Positions 33,224-44,450 are shown, counted from the stretch's first letter. The stretch is 64,000 nt of DNA from Apoda limacodes (GCA_946406115.1 OX291546.1:11773019-11837018); one strand, 5' to 3'. Translations and numbers: made by a program. The notes: generated by a model not told the origin, from the letters alone.

Positions 33224-35014
33224 ATGCCGCCACCCCCAGGACCCCCACCACCGGTACGTAGAGGAGGCGTACGTAAACGGGGCGTATGGTTACGCTCCCA
33301 GCCCTCAGCCGCCGTCGTGGCGTGTAATTTATTTACCGGCGAAATTTCTGCCGCGGACCGGCCCTTTTCGGTCGCGTTCCCACCCTCTCGCCCTCCGTCT
33401 AGGACTTCTATGGCCTCGGCCATATCACAGTCGTCGATATACTCGGCGTCAGACACCGGCGACGAAATGTTTAGGGATGAAGATCTCCCCACCCTCCCAA
33501 CGATGCTCTCTCCAATTGAGGACACCCCGCCCCGGCCAGACCCGAACCCGTCATCATCCAAACAGGGCAGTACAAACAAGGTAACGCCCCCTTTGTCAAC
33601 CCCGCGGAACTTCAACCCGCCCTCAATCCCACTGCCGCAGAGAGACCCTAGGGTACGCAGCAGAGATACAAGGCCGAGACCTTTTTCTCTCAGCCCATCC
33701 AAGGACCCCGCCGAGCGTGCCCGACTTGAGGCAAGAGAAGCCATTGCCGATCGGCAAAAGGCTCTCGCCACTCAGCCATCGACTTCAAAAGCCGCTGTAG
33801 AGGTGCCCCATGACCCCATCCCTGTTGAAGGGATGGAAATTGCCGAAGTCACCCCCCCCCAGCCTGCCGCACCCCCAGCGCCAGCGCCGCCCAGCGGTCG
33901 CTCCTATGCCCAGGCAATAAGCGCCCAAACCGCTATACCCCCACCATCGCAATCTGTCGCTCAGCCGGCTAGCGTTGATGTCAGTGCCAACGACAAAAAA
34001 GTCAAAAATAGCCACCCCCCCATAGTCGTAGAGTCCCTCCCCCAGTGGTCGACGCATCTAAAAAAGATGCACGCTATATTAGGCCACGCACCCAACGCCC
34101 GGCCGTTTGGCAAAGGGGTACGATTTTTCCCTAAATCGCCTCTAGAGTATCGTACGGTAGTGGCCTATATAGACGAGCTGTCTAAGCTGGATCACGCAGT
34201 ATCTTGGTACTGCTACAGCTTAGACAGCGATCGACCACACAAAATTGCCATCAAGGGGCTCCCGCAGGATACCTCGCTTGACGAGCTTGCTGAGGACCTC
34301 GCATTGGCCAACTTCCCCGTGTCGCACGTGCGGCAAATTCCTGCAGTTAGGGGTCGACCTAACTGCATTTATTATGCCCAGCTGCAACACAAGCATACTT
34401 CTGCCGAGCTGCAACAGCTGTACGCAGTAAATGAGCTGCTCAGCATGCCTGGCATAACAATTGAGGCCTGGCGTACTCGCCCCGGTCCGGCACAATGCCA
34501 TAGGTGCCAGGCATTTGGCCACGCCTCCTCGAACTGTCACCGGCCAATTAAATGTGTGCGCTGCGGCGGCGAGCACCCGGCGTCTGACTGCGATCGGCAA
34601 TCGGTTGCAGTCAAATGCGTCAATTGCAGGCAAGCGCACACGGCCAACAGCCGCTCGTGTCCCGTCTTCCGGCGCGAGGCGAGACGTAGGGGGGTGACCA
34701 TTAACCCTCCGTTACCCCGTAATAAAGCCCAACGGGCTACAAATTTGCCCCCGCCATCACCCACTCCCCTGCAACAATTGCAGCCGCAGGAGTACGACTT
34801 ATCCTCGGGCGCAAATTTAATGCCCCCCGCCAATCCCCCCACCGACAGATCCCAAGCTCTCGGAGGGAAAAAAAAGAGGCCTCGACGCAAAAAATCCGCA
34901 CCCCAGCCCACAACAACAGTTCAGGCTAACGTTCCGACAGTACCGGACACACAGTTCGCCCCATACATTTTTATGCCCCCCCCCCCAATTTGCGGACCCC
35001 CCACAACCCCCTAA
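33224..35014 (+). CDS. Jockey-like LINE ORF1 (Gag-like RNA-binding protein)
   Basis: 596 codons. The Pro/Ser-rich, low-complexity N-terminal half (about 1-270) is followed by an RRM/PRE_C2HC-like region (about 340-410, KIAIKGLPQDTS). Three zinc knuckles follow at about 425-485: CHRCQAFGHASSNC, CVRCGGEHPASDC and CVNCRQAHTANSRSC. It would bind the element's RNA to form the retrotransposition particle. The start at 33224 is the first ATG after an in-frame stop at 33206. The frame ends just after an 11-C run (34976-34986). Shifting frame there keeps an open, compositionally similar Pro/Gln/Ala-rich tail up to 35300, overlapping ORF2, so the C-terminus is probably truncated by a length change in the C run. 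Confidence 0.88.
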   Translation: MPPPPGPPPPVRRGGVRKRGVWLRSQPSAAVVACNLFTGEISAADRPFSVAFPPSRPPSRTSMASAISQSSIYSASDTGDEMFRDEDLPTLPTMLSPIEDTPPRPDPNPSSSKQGSTNKVTPPLSTPRNFNPPSIPLPQRDPRVRSRDTRPRPFSLSPSKDPAERARLEAREAIADRQKALATQPSTSKAAVEVPHDPIPVEGMEIAEVTPPQPAAPPAPAPPSGRSYAQAISAQTAIPPPSQSVAQPASVDVSANDKKVKNSHPPIVVESLPQWSTHLKKMHAILGHAPNARPFGKGVRFFPKSPLEYRTVVAYIDELSKLDHAVSWYCYSLDSDRPHKIAIKGLPQDTSLDELAEDLALANFPVSHVRQIPAVRGRPNCIYYAQLQHKHTSAELQQLYAVNELLSMPGITIEAWRTRPGPAQCHRCQAFGHASSNCHRPIKCVRCGGEHPASDCDRQSVAVKCVNCRQAHTANSRSCPVFRREARRRGVTINPPLPRNKAQRATNLPPPSPTPLQQLQPQEYDLSSGANLMPPANPPTDRSQALGGKKKRPRRKKSAPQPTTTVQANVPTVPDTQFAPYIFMPPPPICGPPTTP

Positions 35015-35277
35015 GCCATTGTTAGCGCAAACAATTACAAAAATGCAGCCGCAAGCGGCCGCTAAACAACAGACGCAACCTACTACGTCAAACCGCCCTA
35101 GTGGCATGCTACACACACAGGGCCCACCCCGCATGCAAGCTGGTGCACTAAATGTTGCCAGAGCCGCAATAGCGGCGCTAAACGCGGCCATAGAGGCCAT
35201 AGCTGCCGGCCAAAATCCCCTGCCAGCCCTTTTTAACGGCTTGGCACAACTCACCACAATTCTTACGTGGGAATTTA

Positions 35278-37985
35278 ATGGGGCCTCATCGGGGCCTTAA
35301 ATTAAGAATTGTGTATTGGAACCCTGGGGGCATAATTGGCAAGACAGCCGCCCTCAGAACGTTAGTCCAGGAACACGATGTTCACATTGTGTTACTGGGC
35401 GAAACGAAACTCCGAGGTGAGAATGAGCTCCGTATTCCAAATTTCTTCACCTATAGGCGAGACGAAATTTCTCCCGCTAATATGGCCTTCAGGGGTACGG
35501 CTGTATTAATTAGACGTGACCTTATTCACGAATTACTACCCCTTCCCCATTTTACATACACTCGGTCTATAGGTGTAAAACTAAAGGTCGGCAATGCGGA
35601 GCTTAAAGTCTTCGCCGCATATAAGCCACCAGCAACCCCCTTCGATCCAAGTGACATCGACAATATCTTTTGCGATGCCACCCCCACACTTATTTTAGGT
35701 GACCTTAATTCCAAACACCAACAATGGGGTTCACGTATTTCATCCAAATCGGGTCGTGAACTAAAAGCAGATGCTGAGAGCAAAAATTATTTAGTCATCG
35801 GTCCAGGATCACCAACACACTATCCCTCTACGGACAGTCACGCACCGGACGTACTAGACATCGCCTTAGCCCACAAGATTAGCTGGTCAATGTCGTTAGA
35901 GGTCCTCCACGACACTGACACTCAGCATCTGCCAATCTTATTGGTCCTAGGAGTGTCCGCAGCTGGTAAACCGCTCCCCAACCCACGTAGAATCACAGAT
36001 TGGGCCTTATTTCACCGCGCCATGTTAAACTTTCAACTCCCGGCTGGGGGCATTTCTACTCCCTTAGAGGTCGAAGAGGCAGTTAGTACTTTTACAACTG
36101 CCATTGCACAGGCCCTAAGGGAGTCCACCAGTATCTCAGCCACAGTTTCTGGTAAAAAACTTTTACCGGCGCACCTCCGCGCAAAAATTAGGGAAAAAAG
36201 GGCCCTTCGTAAGCACTGGTGTCAAACTCGCTGCCCAGTTGCTAAGAGGGACCTAAACAGGATCAGCGCCGAACTGCGGTCAGAAATCGCAATTTACAGG
36301 CAGCATTCGTGGGACCAAGTGATTTTTAAAGCCAGTGAGGATGACACTGCACTGTATCGCTTGGCCCGACAAATAACTAGAACCCCCGCCCCTAGTTGCC
36401 CTCTTATTGATACCGCTGGCATCCGCCACTACCACGCAGCGGAACGCGCGGAACTTTTTGCGGACCACTTCGAGGGCCAATTTAAGCCGAACCCCATTAT
36501 CGACCCTGCCCACACGCTAGGAGTTATAGAACGCGTAGAGCAGTTTCTCGCGGCCCCAGCCCCACCACTAAGAGGTGATTATTTTATATCGCCTAAAGAG
36601 GTTAGGAAGAAGGCCTCTAAGCTTAATAAGCGCAAATCACCCGGTCCCGACGAGATTCCAAACACAGCGATCATCATGCTGCCTAGGAAGGGTCTGGTGG
36701 CACTCACCCGTATCTTTAATGGGATACTGCGCACTGGACATTTCCCATCTTCATGGAAGATTGGCAAAATCATTGTTCTCCCGAAACCAGGGAAAGGTCG
36801 TCATCGCCCAGAACATTACCGACCGATTACACTGCTGTCCAATTTAGCCAAGTTGTTCGAACGCCTACTATTACTTAGGATTTCCCGCATATCCAGCTTA
36901 GGCCTGAACAATTTGGCTTCAGAGACAGCCACAGTACCACTCTTCAGCTTGTACGAGTGCTCCATCACATGGCCTTCGAGCTAAACAAGGGCAGGCGCAC
37001 AGTCGGAGTCTTTCTCGATATGGAGAAGGCTTTCGATCGAGTTTGGCACGAGGGCTTATTACACAAGCTGTTAGAGACGGACATCCCACCGATGCTCGGG
37101 CGAGTAATAGCCTCGTTTCTGGACAAACGAAGCTTCTATGTCTCGGTCGAGAACAAACAGTCAGCATGTAAACCCATTAGAGCAGGGGTACCTCAAGGCA
37201 GCTGCCTATCGCCACTGCTCTATGCGTTATTCACCAACGACATCCCCACTCTCAGTGACTCCGGTCTAGCTGAAGGTGTTGAAGACGTCATCCTAGCCCT
37301 ATACGCGGACGACAGCGCCTATATGTCCTCCTCCCGCAAAGCTAGCTTAGCAGCCAAAAAAATGCAGCGACTATTGGACACTTTGCCTGGCTGGCTGGAC
37401 AAGTGGAGAATAGCCGTTAATGCCAGCAAGACAGCAGCAATACTGACCGGCCTGCAAAAGTTTCTCCCACCGAAACTTGTGTTTCGAGGTCAAGTCATTG
37501 AGTGGCAACCCAGCGTAAAGTACCTAGGTTGTATTATAGACCGCCCCTTGCGCATGCGCAAAATGCTAGACCATGTGTCAGCAGGCGCGGTCGCGTCACG
37601 GGCGTGCCTTAGACCGGTACTTTCCTCTGACTTGCCACTCAGAACCAAAATTCGCCTGTACAAATTGTACATACGGTCGAGACTGACCTATGCAGCCCCT
37701 GCTTGGTACGGTCTTCTATCTTCTACCAACAAACTTAAGCTCCAGGCAGTCCAAAATAAGTCGCTGAGATTTATCACCGGCGCGGGACGCTACGTCCGCA
37801 ACTCCACCATTGCTAGAGACACCAAAACCGAGCCACTCGCAGAGTTCATATCTGGTTTGTCGAAACGATTATTCACCCGCGCTGACAACAGTCATCATAC
37901 ACATCTCAGGGGCATAGCACCCCTACACGCCCGCCCGCCGGAAGGCAGGGCTCTCCCCCGAGAGCTTATTCCTGCGGGTGAATAA
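35278..37985 (+). pseudogene. Jockey-like LINE ORF2: endonuclease-reverse transcriptase, one frameshift
   Basis: The first frame (35278-36984) carries an AP-type endonuclease (about residues 1-230: YWNPGG, LLGETKLR, HQQWGS, LDIAL) and the start of the reverse transcriptase (KSPGPDEIPN, LPKPGKGRHRPEHYRPITLL). The second frame (open to 37985) resumes with QFGFRDSHST, DMEKAFDRVWH, GVPQGSCLSP and the catalytic YADD (about 37302-37313), then the thumb and C-terminal tail. The switch is near 36905 (around ggcctgaacaa) and is explained by loss of one base. The endonuclease motif usually written SDH reads TQH here (about 35920-35928), so nicking activity is doubtful. The protein would nick target DNA and copy element RNA into it. 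Confidence 0.88.
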
Positions 37986-38457
37986 GTTTACTTATTCACC
38001 CTCCTACCTCCTTACCCTCCTCCCTTCACTTCATTTCATTTCATTCCATTTTTATTGCCCATCTCGCCTCTATTTTATTTCTGCTTTTATTTCTGTTTTT
38101 ATTTCGCTTTTATTTTATTTTATTTTCATTTTTTGTTTTGTTTTTTGCTTCGTTTTTATTTTATTTTAATTTCGCTCTTTTTCTTTTCTTTTCTTTTGCT
38201 TTGTTTTTATTTTGTTTTTATTTGTTTTATTTTTCTGTTTTTATTCTGGCGCCTACATAACACCTACTGTTTTTCTTATCGCTTACGGCGATAATATATT
38301 AGCCACAAAGGCGGCCTGATAAGTAGGCCGCCGTTTCAAATTTCACCGGGGGTGTTCAGCACCCCTGAGCTTCTGCCCGGGTCATGGTGGGAGGTAAATT
38401 CCCCTCCCCCGACACCCGCACCTCAACACCTAGTAGGGTGTAAGAGAAGATACCCGC
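37986..38457 (+). other. LINE 3' UTR with T-rich tract and hairpins
   Basis: 38030-38240 is almost pure pyrimidine with scattered A/G (repeated 'tttttattt'). A perfect 8-bp stem (ggcggcct, 38310-38317, with aggccgcc, 38325-38332, 7-nt loop) and a 6-bp stem (ggggtg, 38349-38354, with cacccc, 38360-38365) follow. The element ends ...gatacccgc with no poly(A). Confidence 0.75.
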
Positions 38458-38471
38458 AAAACTGTGACATC

Positions 38472-38790
38472 GTAGGATTCTCTCGTTGCAATATCTGCAA
38501 CGTTCAAACAAGTAAGTATGTATCTCCACTCATTTATTTTCATTAGTTCGTCGATTTCGCCTAACCGATAAGCGACAAATACCTTATAATTCCTTTTGTT
38601 ACTTCTCCTGAGAAAGAGGGTCTTGACAGACAGACAGATAACAAAGTGTTTCTTTAAGGGTTCCTTTTTTCCTTTTGAGGTACGGAACTCTAAAAAAAGC
38701 AAACCCTTCAGCTTTATTTTATTAGCATAGAGCTATTGTAATTTTGAACAAATAATACTTTTTCTCGCACCTTTTCGAAATTTCGTAGTT
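38472..38790 (-). pseudogene. Pao/BEL remnant continued, and dispersed repeat, inner end of left arm
   Basis: 38472-38530 read on the - strand gives NVADIATRESYDV, the stretch upstream of the Pao/BEL piece at 32844, now displaced by the LINE. 38530-38790 matches 48830-49100 in reverse, including a 'ggttcc...gtacgg' repeat end. Inverted homology fades after the 'ctcgcaccttttcgaaattt' block near 38768-38787. Confidence 0.75.
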
Positions 38791-39539
38791 GGGTCAATGG
38801 TGAATGGGTCATTCCGGTGCACTTAATAACAGTGATGCAATGACATTTAAATTTAAAACGCTTTTAAATAATTAAATTAATATAAATTAATAAATAAAAA
38901 GTTTAAACACAATTCGCTTCGACAAAGTCGCGCCTACCCACGCAGCATTAGTTAACCAAATTAAAAAAAGGGGAACTTTTTATTCGTTTTTGATTACTTT
39001 TTATCAAAATATTAATAAACAAAAATAAAAATATTTCATATTAACACCAGAAAGTCTTAAATTACATGCAATAACTGACATAAACAATTTACTACCAAAC
39101 AAATAGAGAGAAATATTTTGTAGTTTAGTGATGCAAATTTAAATATTCGTCACTACTAAAAGCATCTGCTATTTATTTTTCTCATAGGATGTAGGAAACA
39201 GTGGAAGTTTCCAGGCATCCATTCTTAGGTCAATTACCTATGTCGCGTTTGATCTCGATATTTTTCTGGATATCGTGTGACATTAGCTTTGACAATCAGT
39301 CTTAACGTTCTCGCCTTGATCTCTGCTCATGCAGAGAAAAAAATCTACTTGATTTTTAGTTAAACTTGAATATATCCAGCTAACTACTATGCTGCGACTA
39401 TATTTCTAATATTACTGCTACTTCTTCTTACCAGTAAAAAAACCGGAGTGTTGATAGGTAACTGCGCTCTTGTTACTGTGTTGTGATAGTGTGTAAAAAG
39501 GGTACGTACTAATTCCATTCTTATTTACATCTAGCATGA
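38791..39539. other. spacer, nothing recognised
   Basis: AT-rich, no gene or element recognised. Confidence 0.4.
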
Positions 39540-40200
39540 CGGTTTTTTTCCGTAGAGGTTTCATCATCCACCTTCGGATACAAACCCTACTCTTCGCGTC
39601 TACGGCGAAGGCCGGCGCGTTGCAGCTGCTTAGCTGCGTTTACACTGAGGGAGGCCAGGGGTCCTTAAGACTCCAAATCCTTGGCCTGCCCGTTATCTCC
39701 TGTACTCCAAATCCTCGGCCTGTGCGGTAGTGGTGCTGTCTTGAACACCGCTACACACCGAGGCTACGGGGCGAACTGCTTCACAGCGAGGCTACGGGGT
39801 GAACTGCGCTCACGTGCAATCTTGCACTGTGCCAACCACGTGCGGCCTTACCTTGTGCCTGCCACGGGCGGCATATTTCACTACTCAACAGACGTTGATA
39901 GGCCACTTAAATTCAGTCCCGTCCGCGTCTATTTGACCTACGGCGTTGACCTGAGGGGTGTCTTTAACGAGCAAGACTTCGGTTCGGACTCTAGGCCGAA
40001 GAAACCATAATTGTATTAGATCCCTAATAAAGACTTGAAAACTGCACACTTTAAAACTCTGTGTAGGCAGGCTTGCGGTTTCTGTCTTTCTACTTATGTA
40101 GGTAGTCCTATATGATTGTAAAATAGGTAGCTACTGTGTAGATATTTTAAGGGATAAAAATCACCTTAAGTGATTAGGATTTATTGTTCATTAAAGTCTG
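39540..40200. repeat. diverged inverted partner of 45660-46260
   Basis: Shares ctccaaatc-tcggcctg, tcagtcccgtccgcgt and ctgtgtaggcaggctt-cggttt blocks, in the same order, with the reverse complement of 45660-46260. GC-rich middle (39600-39990). Either a dispersed repeat or an older part of the inverted duplication. The ORFs here have no recognisable domains. Confidence 0.6.
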
Positions 40201-41016
40201 TTATGATAAAAGTGAAAGAGTATACAATTATAACCTGCCTTACCCTTGAAAAGTGTTTCTTTACCGACCTCTACCTCAACTTCTATCTTCTGAGTACCTA
40301 GCCGGTGCATTCGGTAACAGGGCACTACTACTATAACATATCCTGTTATAACGCTTAGGATTCTACTCTAGAATCAAACAATCGCTCTCGCCCTGAATAC
40401 ATTATTTTGATCCTCTACGACACAATCTACTAGTGCGCAAGGTGTTTCAAAAGTGGGCACAGCAACTTGTCAACTGAAAATGTAACAAACATCCATCCAT
40501 CCAAAATTTCACATTCATAATATTAAGTTTAGATAAAACTTTGACTATTTAATAATTCACTAGCATTTAATAGATGAATATGCGTTTTACAACCATGGTA
40601 AATGGGCTGTATGATGATAACAGGTTGAGTGTAGTGAAATATTTATAGTTACAGTTGCAGTTTGTATTAAAAAAAAAACATAAGTCCCATTTACCTTAAA
40701 GGGTGTCAATATTATTTACTTCTATAAAGTGTAGAATAAATTCCTATAAAGTTATTATGACAGGTCCTGTAGGAATCACTTATTCATGAAGTGATTTCAT
40801 TAATATTAATAATTAAATATATACGTAAAATTATTCATAAAATTCTTCTAATATTTAAAAGAGGCTAAAACTTGCCCAAAAGCACACGAGCTTCAATTCC
40901 TATCGATACCAAACATACTTGAGTGTTATTTTTTCTTAAATATTTGCTATAGTTCAAGTTAAACTGGTCCAGTTTCATATGTGAGTGGTTAATAATTCCT
41001 TGCCAACCAACCAACC
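40201..41016. other. spacer, no gene seen
   Basis: A Helitron-end-like scrap near 40480-40530 (aacatccatccatcc, cattcataatatt), a (ccaa)n run near 41004-41025, and a small palindrome near 40776-40798. Confidence 0.4.
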
Positions 41017-41215
41017 AACCAACCAACCTCCCTGTACTACTCATAATCGCGAATACTAAAAATAAAAATTATAATAGGCGTGGCATTACGGTTTCCGTCT
41101 TACGCATTCCACGATTAGGACACGTGACCTGACGCGAGTTTATCATTTTTTACCCATACCAAAAAAAGTGCACAACGCCGCTAAAGAAGTTTCACTTCAA
41201 AAAATGCTAATAAAA
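41017..41215. repeat. dispersed repeat, internally deleted copy of 63345-63815
   Basis: Matches the first about 75 bp (from cctccctgtac through aataggcgtggcattacggttt) and the last about 110 bp (ccgtcttacgcat to ttcacttcaaaaa) of 63345-63815 and lacks the roughly 290 bp between them. Confidence 0.85.
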
Positions 41216-42333
41216 ATATATTTTCTTGACACACCTGTACCTGTATTCGATTGAATTTCAGGTTTTTTTTTAATTCAATTTGAAGTTAAAGCGATATCGG
41301 ACAGACGGTCCTATTAGGGTTGACACAAGATAGAACACAAATATTATTGATTTATTTTGTTAAAAATTATCAACATTTTAAGTCGAATTAAAATCAAAAT
41401 TCGGATTGATTCGACACTTAAAGAGACTTTGAAATTATCCGTTTTCAAAAGTTTAATGTCAATAATTTACAAATTTGTGACAAGTTATATAAATAGTGGA
41501 CATAATTAAATGAAAACTATTTAATTGTAAATTTTATTTATAACCGAAGAATATAGTAATGAAATAAATACATAATTTATGTAAAATTATATAAATTTTA
41601 TTCAAATTAAGAAAACTTAATGGAATAAAACACAAAGTGTTATTGTAAAATAACACCGTTTTATGAATTTTCCTAAATAGAAAAATTCGGAATTTTGTTT
41701 GGAAAATTCGAGAAATTCACATGAAATAGTTTTGCCGACCCTAATATTTGTAAACTAAAGACATTAAAGTTTAGATTTATTAGTTCTTCGACATACTTAG
41801 TGATTAACACACACGTCGTGAAAACTCTTGACTCTGAGTTTCAAGTATGAAATTCTGGTCCAGTTAACTAGAATTTTCCCACAACGACAGTGTGAGATGA
41901 AATTTTGGTTAGGAATCAGGACCAAAGAGAATATAATACTACGTAAGAATCATGACGAGAAGTCATGGCAGTCGATCGCGAACTCTCAACCGGAAACGTA
42001 TAGTACGTTATCTCTTCTACGTCCGAAAAGAATTAAAATAAGTGCCACTGTTTATATTATTAAAATAAGAGTCAGTGTATCTACAAATAACACAACTACT
42101 TTTATCTCAAATAATTTAGTTGTTGATCCCATCTGCAACAACGCATAGGTTTTTCTAGTTCTCCTGCGTTTTGTCATTATTACTTAATGGATAATATTAT
42201 CTAGGAGCTCTGGTAGAGATTTTATTTTCTTTTATACAGATTGGAGGTGTGGACATCAGCAATGGCAGTGAATCCTGATTTACTATTTTAGTTGGGGTTA
42301 GGGACAAAACTAATTTAATTCAATTATTATACA
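41216..42333. other. spacer, nothing recognised
   Basis: A 106-codon frame at 41828-42148 (+) has no recognisable domain. Otherwise AT-rich. Confidence 0.35.
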
Positions 42334-42697
42334 CTAGACTTTGCCAGCGGCTCCGGCCACCCTAAATTCGGTTATCGGCGTGGGACTCCTTTATTTAATC
42401 TCATTTTTAATACTGTGATTTACTCCTTAATTAGCCCGCCCTAAATTCGGTTATCGGCGACTGTGATTTTCTCCTTAATTACACTAATGAAGTTTGCTAT
42501 ATCAAGCTGTAGCTATAGCTATAGCTCGGTTATAATTATTCCCGCGGGAATTTCGGGATAAAAAGTAGCCTTTATGCTATTCCAGAACCTAACCTATATG
42601 TACGCCAAGTTTCATCCCGATCCGTAAAGTGGTTGAAGCGTGAAAGAGTAACAAAGATCCATCCAAATAAACTTCCACATTTATAATATTAGTAGGA
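42334..42697 (-). mobile_element. non-autonomous Helitron-like element, second subfamily
   Basis: On the - strand it begins A|TCCTACTAATATTATAAATG (42697) and ends with the GC-rich block ggccggagccgctggc and then CTAG|T (42334). The 5' end differs from the 9681 and 30365 copies, but the 3' end is shared. The 'ccctaaattcggttatcggcg' stretch is repeated inside it (42360 and 42440). Confidence 0.75.
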
Positions 42698-43788
42698 TAA
42701 ATGTCATGTGATTGATGGGATGTATGAAAATTTGTTATGTTATTTTGTTTGATGTGTATTACCTTAAATTATTTACTTGAAGGACAAATAATTACGATTA
42801 CTAGAACGTCTAAATTGAAGCTTTAATAAGCAAATTTTCAGACGTAATATCTGAAAATCTTAACACTACATGAAATTGTTAAAACCAAATTATCTAACTA
42901 GAGAAAAATACAGCTCTTACATAAAAATGTGTTTATAAAATAAATTCATTTTATATTTTCGTCGAGAAATCATAAAATCTATAGGTAAGATTATATCTAT
43001 TTATTCTTCGAGATTGTGACTCCTGGATTAAATTATACTACTGAATATTGTAAAGTAACGGGCTGAGATTACTTCATATATAATACATAAATAACACTTC
43101 CTTTTAAACACATCAAATCAAATAATTTTAAGAATGAATAATTATAATTCGTTTTAGTTTGACTTAACTAAAAATACTTAAATAATAAAAATAATTTCTT
43201 TTAATGTTTAGAAGTATTTTTAATACCTAAACTTTTCTTTTCAATGTATTTTTTCGACACCATATACATCTAATAACTCAAACCACTCCTAGTAATTGAT
43301 AACCTGCTAATCGGGAGTGAAACATTAACTCCATTCATGGGAATGTATCTGGAGAACACTTTACCACACAGGCCTATGCACCTAGCAATGTTCAACGTCA
43401 TTTTTGAGTTTGTAAAATGGAAAATGATACATGACAGCACGTGCGTCAGTGTGTGGAAATCCAGCTTTTACTAGACTTCATGTAGTTGTTACCTACGTGG
43501 TTATAGAATTGGAAATGTTCGTCACGAACAGATCTTAGACTAGTAAAATACAAGCAATAGTTGAAATGTGCCTTTCAACATTAATATTAAGATATTCTAT
43601 GTCTTAGGAGTCTAAGGTGTTTTAAAAGTCTAGGATGTCTGCAAACTTTTAGGAGAGAAGTATGATTTTAATAGGTATTATTTTAGGAGGAGAATGAACG
43701 TCCTATGTCTGTGTCCTGATACGCTACTTATGAGTTTATCTGGAAATTTGATTGATGGTTTGGAACTCTTTAATACCATTAAGAGCCT
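42698..43788. other. spacer, nothing recognised
   Basis: AT-rich; no gene or element ends recognised. Confidence 0.4.
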
Positions 43789-44450
43789 ATGGTTTATCTG
43801 GGAGGTGTGTTTGGTTTGGCCAGAGACGTAGGGTTCGTAGAGAACAATAGTTTAACGACCATGCAGGTCGGGGGGATGATAGTGATTTTGTGTACGCTCG
43901 AAAAAGCGGACTGCCAGGTCTTTGAGATATTGGGGAATCGTGGGGAGCTCGAAGTCCCTGTGCAGGTCCGCATTGCGGACGTACCAGGAGGCCCCGGAGG
44001 CCACTCTGACAAAGCGGTATTGGAGGGTCTGAAGTTTGTGAAGATTTCGTTTAGGCAACGCATTCTCCATTTCCGAAACCATTCGCCTAGGGCGGTGATA
44101 GCGGGTTGCAGTCTCTTAGTGATTTTCACTTACCGATCGGTGGTATAAATAGCGGTATCGTCCGCGAAGAGGGCTTATTGGGTACCTATCGTTTAAGGGC
44201 TTTCGTCTGTGTACAGAAGGTACAAGCTGGGGGCGAGCAAGGACCCTTGCGGGACTCCTGACTCTCTGGGACGGGGCGAAGAGAGAGTGCCTTCAACTTT
44301 ATAGCGAAAGCTACGGTTCGACAAGAAGTCTCGTATGATGAGCACGAGACGGTCTGACAACTGAAAGTGGTACAGTTTATAAATTTAACCGTTGTGCCAG
44401 ACTTTGTCGAAGGCTTTCGCTACATCGAAGAAGAAGAATCGCTGATTTTA
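43789..44450 (-). pseudogene. Jockey-like reverse transcriptase fragment
   Basis: Read from 44450 down: FDVAKAFDKVWHNG, LSNRSFRYKV, SGVPQGS, then FADDTAIY, and in another frame LQTLQYRFVRVASGASWYVRNADLH and LPTIPQYLKDLAVRFF. This covers the RT palm to C-terminus of a Jockey-clade ORF2 with at least two frame breaks. It is a different, older copy than the 32845-38457 element. Confidence 0.82.

Larger units (their letters stand above)
32845..38457 (+). mobile_element. Jockey-like non-LTR retrotransposon, full-length
   Basis: 5.6 kb, GC-rich against its AT-rich surroundings, flanked by a 14-bp target duplication. It has a 5' UTR (32845-33223), ORF1 (33224-35014, probably to 35300 before a frameshift), ORF2 with endonuclease and reverse transcriptase (35278-37985, one frameshift), and a 3' UTR with a long T-rich tract and hairpins. 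It sits in a Pao/BEL remnant in the opposite orientation. Clade is inferred from the three-knuckle ORF1, the APE endonuclease, the lack of RNase H and the ORF2 C-terminus (AVQNKSLRFITGA). The copy is young but no longer able to make intact ORF2. Confidence 0.9.
23196..38790 (+). repeat. left arm of large inverted duplication
   Basis: Homologous in reverse orientation to 59644-48830. The match begins at ttaaaccattaa (23196, pairing with 59644), covers the P450 5' flank, all exons and most introns, the 3' flank, an LTR-like region, a Pao/BEL fragment and a dispersed repeat near 38500-38790. It is interrupted by two insertions private to this arm: a Helitron at 30365-30910 and a LINE at 32845-38457. 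The sequence between the arms (38790-48830) is largely unrelated. Confidence 0.93.

Noticed and set aside
33082..35257. Long - strand frames inside the LINE (up to 229 codons)
   Set aside because: They mirror the GC-rich ORF1 on the + strand and contain no recognisable domain.
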